Shown: piece by piece, positions 40,614 to 52,572 of the stretch
Layout of the letters: each line of letters starts with the position of its first letter
How positions within the stretch are numbered: the stretch's first letter is position 1
Origin: Leptobrachium leishanense
Lineage: Eukaryota; Chordata; Amphibia; Anura; Megophryidae
Length of the DNA: 64,000 nt
Direction: 5' to 3'
NCBI GenBank assembly: GCA_009667805.1
Contig: RXON01001589.1
Coordinates: forward strand, 1 to 64,000
Position numbers and translations under genes: made by a program
Notes under the pieces: model-generated
What the model was told of the DNA's origin: nothing
Databases searched by the model: none
What the model saw: only the letters and a program-made list of their open reading frames with translations

Positions 40614-42235
40614 CAGTGGCAAGAAAAAGTTTGTGAACCCTTTGGGATTACGTGGAGTTTTGCATGAATTGATCATAAAATGTCTCTGATCTTCATCTAA
40701 GTCACAACAATTTGAAAAACACAGTCTGCTTAAAATAATACAACACAAACATTATATGTTTTCATGTTTTTATTGAACATAACATGTAAACATTCACAGT
40801 GCAGGGTGGAAAAAGTATGTGAACCTTTGGATTTAATAACTGGTTGACCCTCCTTTGGCAGCAATAACCTCAACCAAACGTTTCCTGTAGTTGCAGATCA
40901 GATCTGCACAACGATCTGGAGTAATTTTGGACCACTCCTCTTCACAAAACTGTTTCAGTGTAGCAATATTCTTGGGATGTCTGGTGTGAATCGCTCTCTT
41001 AAGGTCATGCCACAGCATTTCAATCGGGTTGAGGTCAGGACTCTGACTGGGCCACTCCAGAAGGCGTATTTTGTTTTGTTGAAGCCATTCTTTTGTTGAA
41101 TTACTTGTATGCTTTTGATCATTGTCCTGTTGCATCACCCATCCTCTGCGGAGCTTCAGTTGGCGGACAAATGGTCTTACGTTTTCCTGCAAAATGTCTT
41201 GATAAACTCTGGAATTCATTTTTCCATCAATGACAACAATCCATCCAGGCCCTGAGGCAGCAAAGCAGTCCCAAACCATGATGCTCCCTCCACCATGTTT
41301 TACAGTGGGGATGAGGTTTTGATGTTGGTGTGCTGTGCCTTTTTTTCTCCTCACATACTGTTGTGTGTTTTTTCCAAAAAACTCAATTTTGGTTTCCTCT
41401 GTCCACAGAATATTTTGCCAGTAGTGCTGTGGAACATCCAGGTGCTCTTTTTCAAACTTCAAACGTGCTGCAATATTCTTTTTAGACAGCAATGGCTTCC
41501 TCCGTGGTGTCCTCCCATGTACTCCATTCTTGTTTAATGTTTTCCTTATTGTAGATGTGTCAACAAAAATGTTAGCATGTGCCAGAGATTTCTGTAAGTC
41601 TTTAGCTGACACTCTAGGATTCTTCTTTACCTCATTAGGCTTTCTGTGCTGTGCTCTTGCAGTCATCTTTACAGCATGACCACGCCTAGGCAAAGTAGCA
41701 ACAGTGCTGAACTTTCTGCATTTGTAGACAGTCTGTCTTACCATGGACACATGGACATCAAGGCTTTTGGAGATGCTTTTGTAAACCTTTCCAGCTTCAT
41801 GCAAGCCAACAATTCTTGATCGTAGGTCTTCTGAGTGCTCTTTTCTGCGAGGCATGGTTCACATCAGGCAGTGCTTCTTGAAACCAGTAAACCCAAAACT
41901 GGTGTGTGCTTTTAAAGGGCAGGACAGCTTTCAGCAACACATCCAATAATATCACACTGATTGGACTCAAGGTTGGCTCACTCCTGGCTCCAATTAGCTC
42001 TTGGAGAAGTCATTAGGCTAGGGGTTCACATACTTTTTCCACCCTGCACTGTGAATGTTTACATGTTCTGTTCAATAAAAACATGAAAACATATAATGTT
42101 TGTGTTGTATTATTTTAAGCAGACTGTGTTTTTCAAATTGTTGTGACTTAGATGAAGATCAGAGCACATTTTATGACCAATTCATGCAAAACTCCACGTA
42201 ATCCCATAGGGTTCACATACTTTTTCTTGCCACTG
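40614..42235 (-). mobile_element. Tc1-like transposon, nearly intact
   Basis: 1622 bp, with TA at both edges and inverted repeats of roughly 215 bp. Each arm has an outer motif (CAGTGGCAAGAAAAAGT then TGTGAACC) and an inner one (CAGGGTGGAAAAAGTATGTG), the two-direct-repeat layout known from Sleeping Beauty-type elements. One transposase gene lies on the minus strand. The arms differ at only a few positions, pointing to a young copy. Confidence 0.95.
40833..41855 (-). CDS. Tc1-like transposase, full length, first catalytic residue changed
   Basis: 340 residues from [20 protein letters not shown] to a stop after GGSTSY, the usual length. The N-terminal paired-like DNA-binding domain (about 1-115) includes a GRRP-like linker (LPRRGHAVK) and a basic stretch ([14 protein letters not shown]). 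The DDE domain shows [44 protein letters not shown] (Asp 244) and [16 protein letters not shown] (Glu 279), spaced 34 residues apart. The expected Asp at 153 is Glu here (WTEE instead of the family WTDE or WSDE), which should reduce or abolish catalysis. Otherwise the frame is unbroken. It would excise and insert TA-flanked DNA in the nucleus. Confidence 0.95.
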   Translation of the reverse strand: MPRRKEHSEDLRSRIVGLHEAGKVYKSISKSLDVHVSMVRQTVYKCRKFSTVATLPRRGHAVKMTARAQHRKPNEVKKNPRVSAKDLQKSLAHANIFVDTSTIRKTLNKNGVHGRTPRRKPLLSKKNIAARLKFEKEHLDVPQHYWQNILWTEETKIEFFGKNTQQYVRRKKGTAHQHQNLIPTVKHGGGSIMVWDCFAASGPGWIVVIDGKMNSRVYQDILQENVRPFVRQLKLRRGWVMQQDNDQKHTSNSTKEWLQQNKIRLLEWPSQSPDLNPIEMLWHDLKRAIHTRHPKNIATLKQFCEEEWSKITPDRCADLICNYRKRLVEVIAAKGGSTSY

Positions 42236-42340
42236 TATATATAATCCATATACACTAAAGGTGTGAACAAATACTATTAACAGCAATAATTATAAACATG
42301 ATGACGGATGAAGATACAGCGGCATTAATGAATATCCACA

Positions 42341-44268
42341 GCTGCCCAGATTGATCCTAATGGCGGTGCGCTCCATACTGACATATTCTGCGCTTTCTAT
42401 GTGCTGCCCAGATTGATCCTAATGGCGGTGCGCTCCATACTGACAAATTCTGCGTTTCTATGAGCTGTCCAGATTGATCCTAATGGCGGCGCGCTCCATA
42501 CTGACATATTCTGCGCTTTCTATGTGCTGCCAGATTGATCCTAATGGTGGCGCGCTCCATACTGACATATTCTGTGTTTTCTATTGAGCTGTCCAGATTG
42601 ATCCTAATGGCGGCGCGCTCCATACTGACATATTCTGCGCTTTCTATGTGCTGCCCAGATTGATCCTAATGGTGGCGCGCTCCATACTGACATATTCTGT
42701 GTTTTCTATGAGCTGCCCAGATTGATCCTAATGGTGGCGTGCTCCATACTGACATATTCTGTGTTTTCTATGAGCTGCCCAGATTGATCCTAATGGTGGC
42801 GTGCTCCATACTGACATATTCTGTGTTTTCTATGAGCTGCCCAGATTGATCCTAATGGTGGCGTGCTCCATACTGACATATTCTGCGCTTTCTATGAGCT
42901 GCCCAGATTGATCCTAATGGTGGCACGCTCCATACTGACATATTCTGCGGGTTTCTATGAGCTGCCCAGATTGATCTTATGGCGGCGCGCTCCATACTGG
43001 CATATTCTGCGCTTTCCATGTGCTGCCCAGATTGATCCTAATGGCGGCGCGCTCCATACTGACATATTCTGCGCTTTCCATGTGCTGCCCAGATTGATCC
43101 TAATGGCGGCGCGCTCCATACTGACATATTCTGCGGGTTTCTATGAGCTGCCCAGATTGATCCTATGGCGGCGCGCTCCATACTGACATATTCTGCGGGT
43201 TTCTATGAGCTGCCCAGATTGATCCTATGGCGGCGCGCTCCATACTGGCATATTCTGCGGGTTTCTATGAGCTGCCCAGATTGATCTTATGGCGGCGCGC
43301 TCCATACTGGCATATTCTGCGGGTTTCTATGAGCTGCCCAGATTGATCTTATGGCGGCGCGCTGCATACTGGCATATTCTGCGGGTTTCTATGAGCTGCC
43401 CAGATTGATCCTATGGCGGCGCGCTCCATACTGGCATATTCTGCGGGTTTCTATGAGCTGCCCAGATTGATCCTAATGGCGGCGCGCTCCATACTGACAT
43501 ATTCTGCGGGTTTCTATGAGCTGCCCAGATTGATCCTATGGCGGCGCGCTCCATACTGGCATATTCTGCGGGTTTCTATGAGCTGCCCAGATTGATCTTA
43601 TGGCGGCGCGCTCCATACTGGCATATTCTGCGGGTTTCTATGAGCTGCCCAGATTGATCTTATGGCGGCGCGCTCCATACTGGCATATTCTGCGGGTTTT
43701 ATGAGCTGCCAGATTGATCTTATGGCGGCGCGCTCCATACTGGCATATTCTGCGGGTTTCTATGAGCTGCCCAGATTGATCCTATGGCGGCGCGCTCCAT
43801 ACTGGCATATTCTGCGGGTTTCTATGAGCTGCCCAGATTGATCCTAATGGTGGCGCGCTCCATACTGGCATATTCTGCGGGTTTCTATGAGCTGCCCAGA
43901 TTGATCCTAATGGTGGCGCGCTCCATACTGACATAATCTGCGGGTTTCTATGAGCTGCCCAGATTGATCTTATGGCGGCGCGCTCCATACTGGCATATTC
44001 TGCGGGTTTCTATGAGCTGCCCAGATTGATCCTATGGCGGCGCGCTCCATACTGGCATATTCTGCGGGTTTCTATGAGCTGCCCAGATTGATCCTAATGG
44101 TGGCGCGCTCCATACTGGCATATTCTGCGGGTTTCTATGAGCTGCCCAGATTGATCCTAATGGCGGCGCGCTCCATACTGACATATTCTGGGTTTTCTAT
44201 GAGCTGCCCAGATTGATCCTAATGCCAGCGCGGCATGCTCCATACTGACATAATCTGCGCTTTCTGTA
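42341..44268. repeat. 62-bp minisatellite, about 31 copies
   Basis: The unit contains GCTGCCCAGATTGATCCTAA, TGGCGGCGCGCTCCATACTG and ACATATTCTGCGGGTTTCTA plus TGA. Two size classes alternate: 63 bp with CCTAATGG and 62 bp with CCTATGG or CTTATGG. Units of the left third end in GCGCTTTCTATG or GTGTTTTCTATG, those of the right two thirds in GCGGGTTTCTATG. No frame is maintained. Confidence 0.95.
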
Positions 44269-44593
44269 GGTGAATGTAAAGAAAGAAACAAGTGATTGGT
44301 AGTACCCATCCAATTATCCTCAGCTGCACCAGGACTTGTACATCACCTGTCCCAAACAAATCCTATTGTGCCCTGATTGTGTTTCACTTTGCACCTTTTT
44401 AAAGTTAGTTTTTCTATGTTCTCCTTTTCTTTCATCCTGCTTGTCTAGTTTCTACTTTGACTATTGTATGTCATTCTTAGAGAGATATTGGCAAACTATG
44501 GAAGTGCCCTTTGCTGAACGTTACAAGTCTAAATCCATGTTTTTCTTTACAGCCATAACCATGTACAGTAAGTTTTAATCCCTGACAGGTTAT
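44269..44593. other. No gene recognised
   Basis: Unique-looking sequence between the minisatellite and an L2 tail. An exon-like motif (TTTCTTTACAG) at 44545-44555 is not followed by a convincing coding exon. Confidence 0.3.
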
Positions 44594-44955
44594 TATTATT
44601 ATTATTATTATACTTTATTTATATAGCGCCAACATATTCTGCAGTGCTGAACAATGGGCATGATATAGACAGGGTTACAATACATTCAGACTGAACAACA
44701 TTTGATAAACTGATACATGAGGAAACGAGTGCCCTATTCCCATGGGAGCTCACAATCTAGAAGAGTTGGGGTAGAAACAATAGGGGAGGACTGCAATGTG
44801 AGAGTGATGGACTGGTTGGGGCAGTGATGTGTATTAGTGAGTTGGGTGGCAGACTTCCCTGTATATGAATGTCTTATACAAGAGGGAGAGGTGTAGATAG
44901 TGGAGGGGTTGGTGGTACAGAGGCAGGAGTTCCATTTTAGGATGAATGCAGAGGA
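44594..44955 (-). mobile_element. L2-clade LINE 3' end (5'-truncated)
   Basis: The minus strand runs from about 44955 through GATTGTGAGCTCCCATGGGA and TGTATTGTAACCCTGTCTAT to GGCGCTATATAAATAAAG and a terminal (ATT/AAT)n repeat at 44594-44612. This is the same 3' UTR as the L2 copies ending at 49449 and 60965. Only the last few coding residues remain. Confidence 0.8.
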
Positions 44956-46328
44956 AAAGAATAGGCCAGTTAGTCTTACGTCAGTAGTGGGGAAATTAAT
45001 GGAAACCATGTTAAAGGAAAGGATTGTTGAACATCTAAAAACACATAGATTACAGGATCAGAAACAACATGGGTTTACCTCAGGGAGATCATGCCAAACT
45101 AATCTTATTGATTTTTTTTGATTGGGTAACAAAAATAATAGACACAGGTGGTGCAGTAGACATTGCTTATTTAGATTTCAGTAAGGCTTTTGATACTGTT
45201 CCGCATAGAAGCTTATCAATAAATTGCAATCTTTGAGTTTAGATTCCAATATTGTTGACTGGATTAGGCAGTGGCTGAGTGACAGACAACAGAGGGTTGT
45301 GGTAAATGGAGTTTATTCGGCACAAGGTCTTGTTACCAGTGGGGTACCTCAGGGGTCAGTACTTGGACCCATTCTCTTTAATATTTTTATTAGTGATATT
45401 GCAGAAGGTATTAATGGAAAAGTATGTCTTTTTGCTGATGACACAAAGATTTGCAACAGGGTTGACGTTCCTGGAGGGATCAGCCAAATGACAAATGATT
45501 TAGGTAAACTAAAAAAATGGTCGGAGTTGTGGCAATTGAGTTTTAATGTGGATAAGTGCAAGATAATGCACCTGGGGCGTAAAAACCCAAGGGCTGAATA
45601 TAGAATATTTGATACAGTCCTAACCTCAACATCTGAGGAAAGGGATTTAGGGGTCATTATTTCAGAGGATCTAAGGGTAAGTAGTCAATGTAATAGAGCA
45701 GCAGGAAATGCTGGCAGAATGCTTGGTTGTGTAGGGAGAGGTATTAGCAGTAGGAAAAGGGAAGTGCTCATGCCACTGTACAGAGCACTGGTGAGACCTC
45801 ACTTGGAGTACTGTGTGCAGTACTGGAGACCGTATCTCCAGAAGGATATAGACCTCTTAGAGAGAGTTCAGAGAAGGGCTACTAAAATGGTGTACGGCTT
45901 GAAGGAGAAAAGTTACCAGGAAAGGCTTAATGATCTTAACATGTACAGCTTGGAAAAAAGACGAGACAGAGGAGATATGATAGAAACATTTAAATACGTA
46001 AAGGGAATCCACAAGGTAGAGGAAGGGAGTATATTTAAAAGGAAACAAAATAGCAAAACAAGAGGACATAGTCTTAGATTAGAGGGGCAAAGGTTTAAAA
46101 GTAACATCAGGAAGCATTATTTTACTGAGCAGGTGGTGGATACATGGAGCAGTCTTCCAGTAGAAGTGGTAGAGGCCAAAACAGTAACTGAATTTAAGCA
46201 AGCATGGGATAGGCATAAGGCTATCCTAAACAAAAGATAAATCCAGGTAAAGTATCCATGTAATTGGGCGACTAGATGGGCCGAAAGGTTCTTATCTGCC
46301 CACATTTTTCTATGTTTCTATGTTTCTA
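44956..46328 (+). mobile_element. CR1 family 1, 5'-truncated copy
   Basis: Begins inside the RT (ATAGGCCAGTTAGTCTTACG) directly against the L2 tail and ends with the TTTCTATG tandem tail at about 46305-46328. It is the same family as 1819-5990, in opposite orientation. Confidence 0.9.
45224..46240 (+). CDS. CR1 family 1 RT C-terminal two thirds, open frame
   Basis: 338 residues: the RT palm from NIVDWIRQWLSDRQQRVV through [20 protein letters not shown] and CLFADDTKI (catalytic Asp pair near residue 70), then the CR1 C-terminal region ([74 protein letters not shown]). The start is artificial. The upstream part (44956-45223, with YLDFSKAFDTVPHR) is in a different frame because of two small indels near 45115 and 45211. 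Confidence 0.85.
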   Translation: MQSLSLDSNIVDWIRQWLSDRQQRVVVNGVYSAQGLVTSGVPQGSVLGPILFNIFISDIAEGINGKVCLFADDTKICNRVDVPGGISQMTNDLGKLKKWSELWQLSFNVDKCKIMHLGRKNPRAEYRIFDTVLTSTSEERDLGVIISEDLRVSSQCNRAAGNAGRMLGCVGRGISSRKREVLMPLYRALVRPHLEYCVQYWRPYLQKDIDLLERVQRRATKMVYGLKEKSYQERLNDLNMYSLEKRRDRGDMIETFKYVKGIHKVEEGSIFKRKQNSKTRGHSLRLEGQRFKSNIRKHYFTEQVVDTWSSLPVEVVEAKTVTEFKQAWDRHKAILNKR

Positions 46329-46680
46329 AGAGTCAGGGAGCGCATTGTGCAACAGTATGTGGACCTTGCACTTCTCTAATTAAATTTTTTTATAAAAAAA
46401 ATTTTAACACATGCCAACGCACGTTGTAGCTGATGCTAAGATCAATCTAGATGGAAGACATTAATATATTAATATAATTAGCAATATCGATATAGCTTTT
46501 GAAGGAAATTAACTCAAACACACACACCATCATTCTACATTGCAATTTTACATTTCCTTTACCAGATACCAAGATCAAGAACAGAGTTGTCAGACGCCTG
46601 ACAATAAGACATTTTAACAAAAGGAGTTGTATTTCATCTTAAAATAATATGAAAGAAGAAAACCACAGAACCACAGAAAC

Positions 46681-47128
46681 CTGATAACCTATTCATTAAC
46701 AGGACTATACACAGGACACGGGGTCATCCATTTAGACTGGAAGAAAGAAAATTTAGCTTAAAGCATAGGAAGAGTTATTTTACGGTGAGAACAATAAAGC
46801 TGTGGAATTCTCTGCCTGTTGAGGTGGTTGGGTCAGAGTCTGTCCAGACTTTTAAAAAACGACTGGATGACTTCCTGCAGACACAGAATATTAAGGGTTA
46901 TAATATTTAATATGTGGGTAAAAAGCTTCTGATCCAAGGAGAAATCTGACTGCCATTCTGGGGTCAAGAAGGAATTTTTTCCAGTATGTTGCATATTGGC
47001 GAGCATTCAGACTGGGTTTTTTTGCCTTCTTTTGGATCAACAGCAGTAGGTTATGTGGGAGAGGCTGAACCCGATGGACGCATGTCTTTTATCAGCCTAT
47101 ATAACAATGTAACTATGTAACTATGTAT
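46681..47128 (+). mobile_element. CR1 family 2, short 3' fragment
   Basis: Matches 11608-12038 of the nested CR1: the last coding blocks (TRGHPFRLEERKFSLKHR, TIKLWNSLPVEVV), the UTR phrase GGGGTCAAGAAGGAATTTTT and the AACTATGTA tail. Strong 5' truncation is normal for LINEs. 46329-46680 just before it shows nothing recognisable. Confidence 0.9.
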
Positions 47129-47464
47129 ATTCGGAAGAATCATCACTGTGCTGTACTCGTAAGGATATTCTAAGTGATGATTACTTTTTATTGTATATTC
47201 TATTATTTTGTTTTGTATATTCTTGTTATGTGGTCACAATTCTTATTTTTCTGGAGTAAGTAAAATGCCCCGATATATTTATGATACTGTAGGTCACATT
47301 CAATTAAAGCTGGAGTCAAAGTATTTTTAATAACGTGCTCAGGAAATCATAACTGTCTTTTAATTTAGCTGTCCAAAATAGTCTTATGACAATACATCCG
47401 TATTAAATAGAATATAATTTTTAACGAGTTGGTTAAGCTAGTCCCAATTACTGTGAATAAAATA

Positions 47465-49449
47465 TATCCTCTTATATCTACGCTGTCCTCCAACCCTAAA
47501 ACGGCTCTGGTCCACCTTCAACACCCTCCTCTACCCCTGCACCTCCCCCTCAGCTGCCTTCAGCGCTCAAGAGCTGGCAGACTACTTCCTCAGTAAAACT
47601 TTAACTATCAGAAGCAACATCCCACACAAATAGTTATCTGCCACCTCCACTCCCACAGGTCCCATCTGCCACCCTCTGCCGCTTCCTCCCAGCCACTGAG
47701 GAGGAAGTCAATTCCTTATTGTCCTCCTCACATCTCACCACGTGCCCGCTCGACCCCATTCCCTCACATCTAATTCCTCCCCTCTCCTCCTCCCTCACCC
47801 CTGCTCTCACACACATCTTCAACCTATCTCTCTCCACTGGCTCCTTTCCATCCGCCTTCAAACCGCGCGCTAGTTACCCCTTTACTAAAGAAACCATCCC
47901 TAGATCCCAACTCTCCATCCAACTACCGCCCTGTATCCCTGCTTCCCTTACCTCTAAGCTCTTAGAAAAACTAGTCTTCAACCGCCTCTCCCTCTTCCTG
48001 TCCTCCAATTCCCTACTTGACCCCCTGCAATCTGGCTTCCGTCCCCTACACTCAACTGAAACTGCCCTCACCAAAGTCACCAACGACCTCCTAACTGCTA
48101 AAAAACACGGCCACTATTCTATTCTCATCCTGCTTGACCTCTCGGCTGCTTTTGACACTGTTGACCACCCCCTCCTTCTACAGACCCTCAACTCTCTGGG
48201 TCTCGGTGACACTGCACTTGCTTGGGTTGACTCCTATTTATCCAACAGGTCCTTCTGTGTGTCCTTTGCTGGTAACTCCTCCTCCTCATTGCCTCTATCT
48301 GTTGGTGTACCTCAAGGCTCTGTCCTTGGTCCTCTGCTCTTTTCCATCTACACCTCCTCCCTGGGCAAAATCATCAACAGCTTTGGCTTTAATAACCACC
48401 TCTACGCTGATGACACTCAGATCTACCTCTCTACCCTGATCTCTCTCCCCCTGTCCTTCCAAAGTCAGTGACTGTTTATCTGGCATCTCCTCCTGGATGG
48501 CCTCCACCACCTAAAGATCAACATGTCAAAGACTGAGCTCCTACTTATTCCTCCCTCTAATGCCTCCCCACCTCCTGACTTCTCTATCACGGTGGAGGGT
48601 ATCACCATCTCCCCATCAAACCAAGTTCGCTGTCTTGGAGTTACACTTGACTCTGCTCTTTCCTTCATCCCCACATCAAGTCTCTTTCCTCCTCCTGCCG
48701 ATACCAACTGCGTAATATTTCCAGAATTCGGCCATTTCTTACCGCTGTCACCACAAACAACTCATACACGCCCTGGTAATCTCCCGACTCGACTATTGCA
48801 ATAATCTCTTATCTGGCCTCCCTCTGTCCCTTCTCCCCCTACAATCCATCCTGAACGCCTCCGCCAGGCTAATTCACCTCACCCGCCGCTCTGTCTCTGC
48901 CGCTCCCTCTGCGAGTCCCTTCACTGGCTCCCCATCCACTGCAGAATTAAGTTCAAAATCCTTATCCTTACCTACAAAACCCTCACTAACTCAGCTCCCC
49001 ACTACCTGTCCTCACTAATCACCAAATACACCCCAGCCCGCTCCCTAAAAACACCTGAGCTTCTGCCCCGCATCACCTCTTCCCATGATAGACTGCAGGA
49101 TTTCTCACGCGCAGCCCCCACTCTCTGGAACGCTCTCCCTCGTACTGTCAGACTTTCCCCTAACTTCTCTTCCTTCAAACGCTCCCTGAAAACATTCCTA
49201 TTTAGGGAGGCCTACCACCCAACTCACTGACGCCATCAAATCACTCTCACCTTACAGTCCTCTCCTCCTGTTTCCAACCCCAACCCCCCAGATTGTGAGT
49301 TCCTACGGGAATAGGGCCCTCATCTCCTCCTGTACTGTTTGTCAAATGTTGTTCAATGTATTGTAACCCTGTCTATACTGTGCTTATTGTACAGCGCTGC
49401 GGAATATGCTGGCGCTTTATAAATAAAGAATAATAATAATAATAATAAA
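47465..49449 (+). mobile_element. L2-clade LINE, 5'-truncated
   Basis: A plus-strand element covering most of the RT and C-terminal domain, the UTR (GATTGTGAGTTCCTACGGGA) and a 3' end GGCGCTTTATAAATAAAG plus (AAT)n. Coding sequence is C-rich and contrasts with the AT-rich surroundings. Several frameshifts. Confidence 0.9.
47719..48471 (+). pseudogene. L2 reverse transcriptase fragment
   Basis: The open piece shows [18 protein letters not shown], the [20 protein letters not shown] block, [20 protein letters not shown] (first catalytic Asp), [20 protein letters not shown] and [13 protein letters not shown] (Asp pair). The C-terminal half continues in other frames from 48480 to 49230 (NMSKTELLLIPPS, RCLGVTLDSALSF), with indels near 48475, 48510 and 48690. 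Confidence 0.85.
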
Positions 49450-49717
49450 ATAATGTTTTAATATGTCTAATGGTAATCTTAGCGATAATGAATAAGGTTT
49501 AACTTAATGTTACACTTAAAAAGACTAAATTATTTATATATACCAGGTGTAAAGGAAGGAATTGTGGGAAGATTTAACTTGATTTTATTGAATTATTTGA
49601 TTGCTGTTTATATTTAACAAATATTTTTACTGGAAATGTTTTGCTTAATTGACCACTAAACAAGAACAGGAGTGCAAAGAAATATTTTGTTACTAAATGG
49701 GTGTAGAGCACACAGTG

Positions 49718-50138
49718 TGTCATGCTCCATGGCTGCCACCATCCTGAAACCCCCCCTGGTGGTACAATCCATGTACTGTCCCTGTAACCTGAATCCAGCA
49801 ATCAGCATCCAGCAATGTAAGAGTTAAACACCAATACACCTGTGACTCACAAAATAAAAGGCTCTGCCCCACACTCACACATTGCTGGTTCATTACAGCT
49901 TATACGCCCTAAGAGTGAACACGCTACCTGATATTGCTGCTCAGTATTCCTGTTCCTGATTCCCCATTTCTGGCTCCTGCTACTACAACCATCATTCCCA
50001 TCATCCTTCTGCAATCAACCTGGTTAGTCACCATCTCCATCCACATTCCTCTACCCATATCCATCTGTTTCTCTGTGCAGACCACTGCATACTCCCCTCA
50101 CCCCCGGTGCCACCCTGGTACCATCCCTAACCCTGACA
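49718..50138 (+). repeat. Probable solo LTR
   Basis: Starts TGTCATGCTCC and ends AACCCTGACA. It is flanked by CAGTG (49713-49717) and CGGTG (50139-50143), a 5-bp duplication with one mismatch. AATAAAAGG at 49855 could be a promoter or polyadenylation element. The layout resembles the LTRs at 52573 and 55044, but the sequence is different. Length 421 bp. Confidence 0.55.
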
Positions 50139-50143
50139 CGGTG

Positions 50144-51282
50144 GCTGATCTTCTGGCCAGAGTTATGCATATATGTTTTCTATAATGAACTGAGTCAGAT
50201 GTAGTATGACCCTGTGGGTTATATACAAAAGAGGCTGGATGAGGTCCATGTCCCAGAAGGGAGGGTTTGGGTTTTTATTTTTAAATGGACCATTGGCCTC
50301 CTTGGGAAATCACTAGTGTATAGTATCTGTTATTCTTTTTGCTACACTAACATGTTTGTCTCTTTTGCAGTTTTGTTTTTCTGTGCAAGATGAATGAATA
50401 TGTTTATTTGTCCCCTCTCAGCCTGTCCCAACATTCTTTTTGGTGGTGGTGGTCCTGACGGTGGTGGTGGTGGTCCTGACGGTGGTGGTGGTGGTCCTGA
50501 CGGTGGTGGTGGTGGTCCTGACAGTCATTAAGTACCTGCTGACTGAGTCCAGAGTGGATCAGGGACAGATCCCAGGTATGCACGGCCAGCATACAAAGAC
50601 CGCTACTCAGGGAGATCCAATGGGAGCTCAGGGCCTCTCGTTTCTATGACACACAATGTCACTGTGATGATTATGAACTCACAATGTGATGTCACTGAGA
50701 GACAATTGTCCACATGGTACAGATAAGGACATACTGCTGGTCTGATGCCACCTTATCCTGACTGCTGAGTATCCACCCTGAAATAAAGACCCCATTCTGA
50801 AGCTTAAAATCGCCTATACATGGGAAACAGCAATGTTTTTCCTCTTTTCGTCAATAAGACTGTCCTCATTTTAGCTACGCTAACTCCCTTAGATAAGACT
50901 GAGAGGGTGAATAAGGAGAATGAGAATGCACCTTCTGGGAGCAGGTGTGTACGAAGGTTGTGGAGTGAATCTTAGTACAGGGAAACACAGATAACAATCT
51001 AACTCATGCCAATTAGTATCAATGCTTATTTTTTTACTAAAATTAGGTTACTTAGATCATTATTTTCTTGTTTACTGGAGTTTATTTGGGAATTAGAATT
51101 TAACCACAGCCCAATGGCTAAGGGTCTGTTTGATGGATTTGACTGGACTTTTTGGCCTGGGTTCATGGTTCGGTTCCTTGGGGATGAAAATCCTTCACGT
51201 AGTACCATATGTAAAAATGCTTCTGCTTTCCTAATAATTATGAAAAGGTAATATTGTTATAGTGCAAAGAAAAAAACACTTT
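50144..51282. other. No gene recognised; GGT-rich 21-bp repeat at 50440-50522
   Basis: Four copies of GGTGGTGGTGGTGGTCCTGA plus C are in frame (VVVVVLT units), preceded by a TTTTGCAG acceptor-like site at 50364-50371. I do not trust this as an exon, because the downstream frame has no recognisable domain. The rest is featureless. Confidence 0.35.
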
Positions 51283-51548
51283 TTTTACCATATTGTGCTT
51301 TATTGAAGCGAAAAGAACATACATAGTCAATATCATCAGTGCAGAATGTAGTTTGAAAGAAGAACATAAAACATAAGATATTGCATAAAATGTGGTATCA
51401 GCTTTAAATATACTGCCGAGGGGCATGAACGTCAGGCGAATGGCTATGATTGGGTGGTATGAACTTCGTATGGTGTGGGTAGAGTGTCGGGAAGGGTCAG
51501 TGTGGAGGGGGAACTGTTCACATTGAGTACACAGTAAAGAGAGCAAGC

Positions 51549-52567
51549 CTAACAAGGACAGGGGGTGGGCCTCTCCACACGGGGCAAGCATGTGGTCAAC
51601 CAGTAATGCCAGGAGCGGTAGTGCTCAGCGACCTTACCCTGGGACAGAGCGACCTGTTCTTTGGCTGATCGGATTGTTTCCACTTCATGCAACCATACAG
51701 TAAGGGGTGGGGCAGTTGGTTTACGCCAGAACATCGGTATAACCAGACGTGCCGCGTGCAGAAGTCTGATGGTGATTGATTTCCGGAATATTTCGGGTGG
51801 GTCTTCAGTGTGATTAAGTAGGCAGTATTCTGGGGTAAATGGGGGTGTCAGTTCCGCGACGTCGCAGAGGCAAATATGGACGTAGTGCCAAAACTCAGCA
51901 ATGACAGGGCAGTCCCACCATATATGGAGTGTTGAAGCATTAGGTGCGTTACATCTCCAGCATTTGCTGGCTTTCCCATCAGCATAGTGGCTCAGGATTT
52001 GGGGTGTTTTATGCCACCTCGTGAGCACTCTATAGTTGGCCTCCTGAACCCTCACTGCTGTGGAACTGGAGTGTGCTAATTGACAAATAGCGCGCCATTG
52101 GTGGTCCTCAAAGGTAAAATTTAATTTGCGTTCCCAGCTAGCATGGGCGGAGCTGGTCTGAGAGGACGTGGTTTGGAGTATGTCGTACAGTAAAGAGAGG
52201 CAATGTGATGGGTATCTGCCTCCCTCTATCAGTGTCTCGTATTGCGTGAGTGGTCTGATATATTCAGGTAGTGGGGCGAGAGATTGTAGTGACTGACTGA
52301 GTCGTGGTGGTGGAACCTCATTAGGAATGAGCCTGCATGTGGAATGGGCAGGTGATCACAAGGGATTGGGCTCAACTCATTTAGAAAGTGCTTAGGTCGT
52401 GGGGGGATAGGTAGGCCCTCTGTGGTCATTGGGGATAGGGACCTAGAAAAGGTGGGCAACCACTGCAGGGGCAGGAGGGGCGAAGGAAAGGGAGCAATGC
52501 CGGCAGAGCGCGTCAAAGAGCGCCAGGTTTTGAAAGTGGCGTGTATTAGGGGGTATGGGTCAGCCAT
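51549..52567 (-). pseudogene. L1 ORF2: C-terminal domain
   Basis: The minus-strand piece 52567-52229 is a divergent linker. 52055-51549 holds EANYRVLTRWHKTPQILSHY and a Cys-rich motif: SKCWRCNAPNASTLHIWWDC, then PVIAEFWHYV. This CX2C...H...C arrangement is typical of the L1 ORF2 C-terminus. The stop is followed by the 3' UTR. Confidence 0.85.
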
Positions 52568-52572
52568 GGTCC

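Noticed and set aside
44530..44580. Micro-exon between TTTCTTTACAG and GTAAGTTTT
   Set aside because: Only about 15 bp with no neighbouring exons; chance splice-like motifs are frequent.
50371..50649. Possible exon encoding VVVVVLT repeats after a TTTTGCAG site
   Set aside because: The GGT-rich repeat explains the frame, and no homologous domain or donor-side partner could be recognised.
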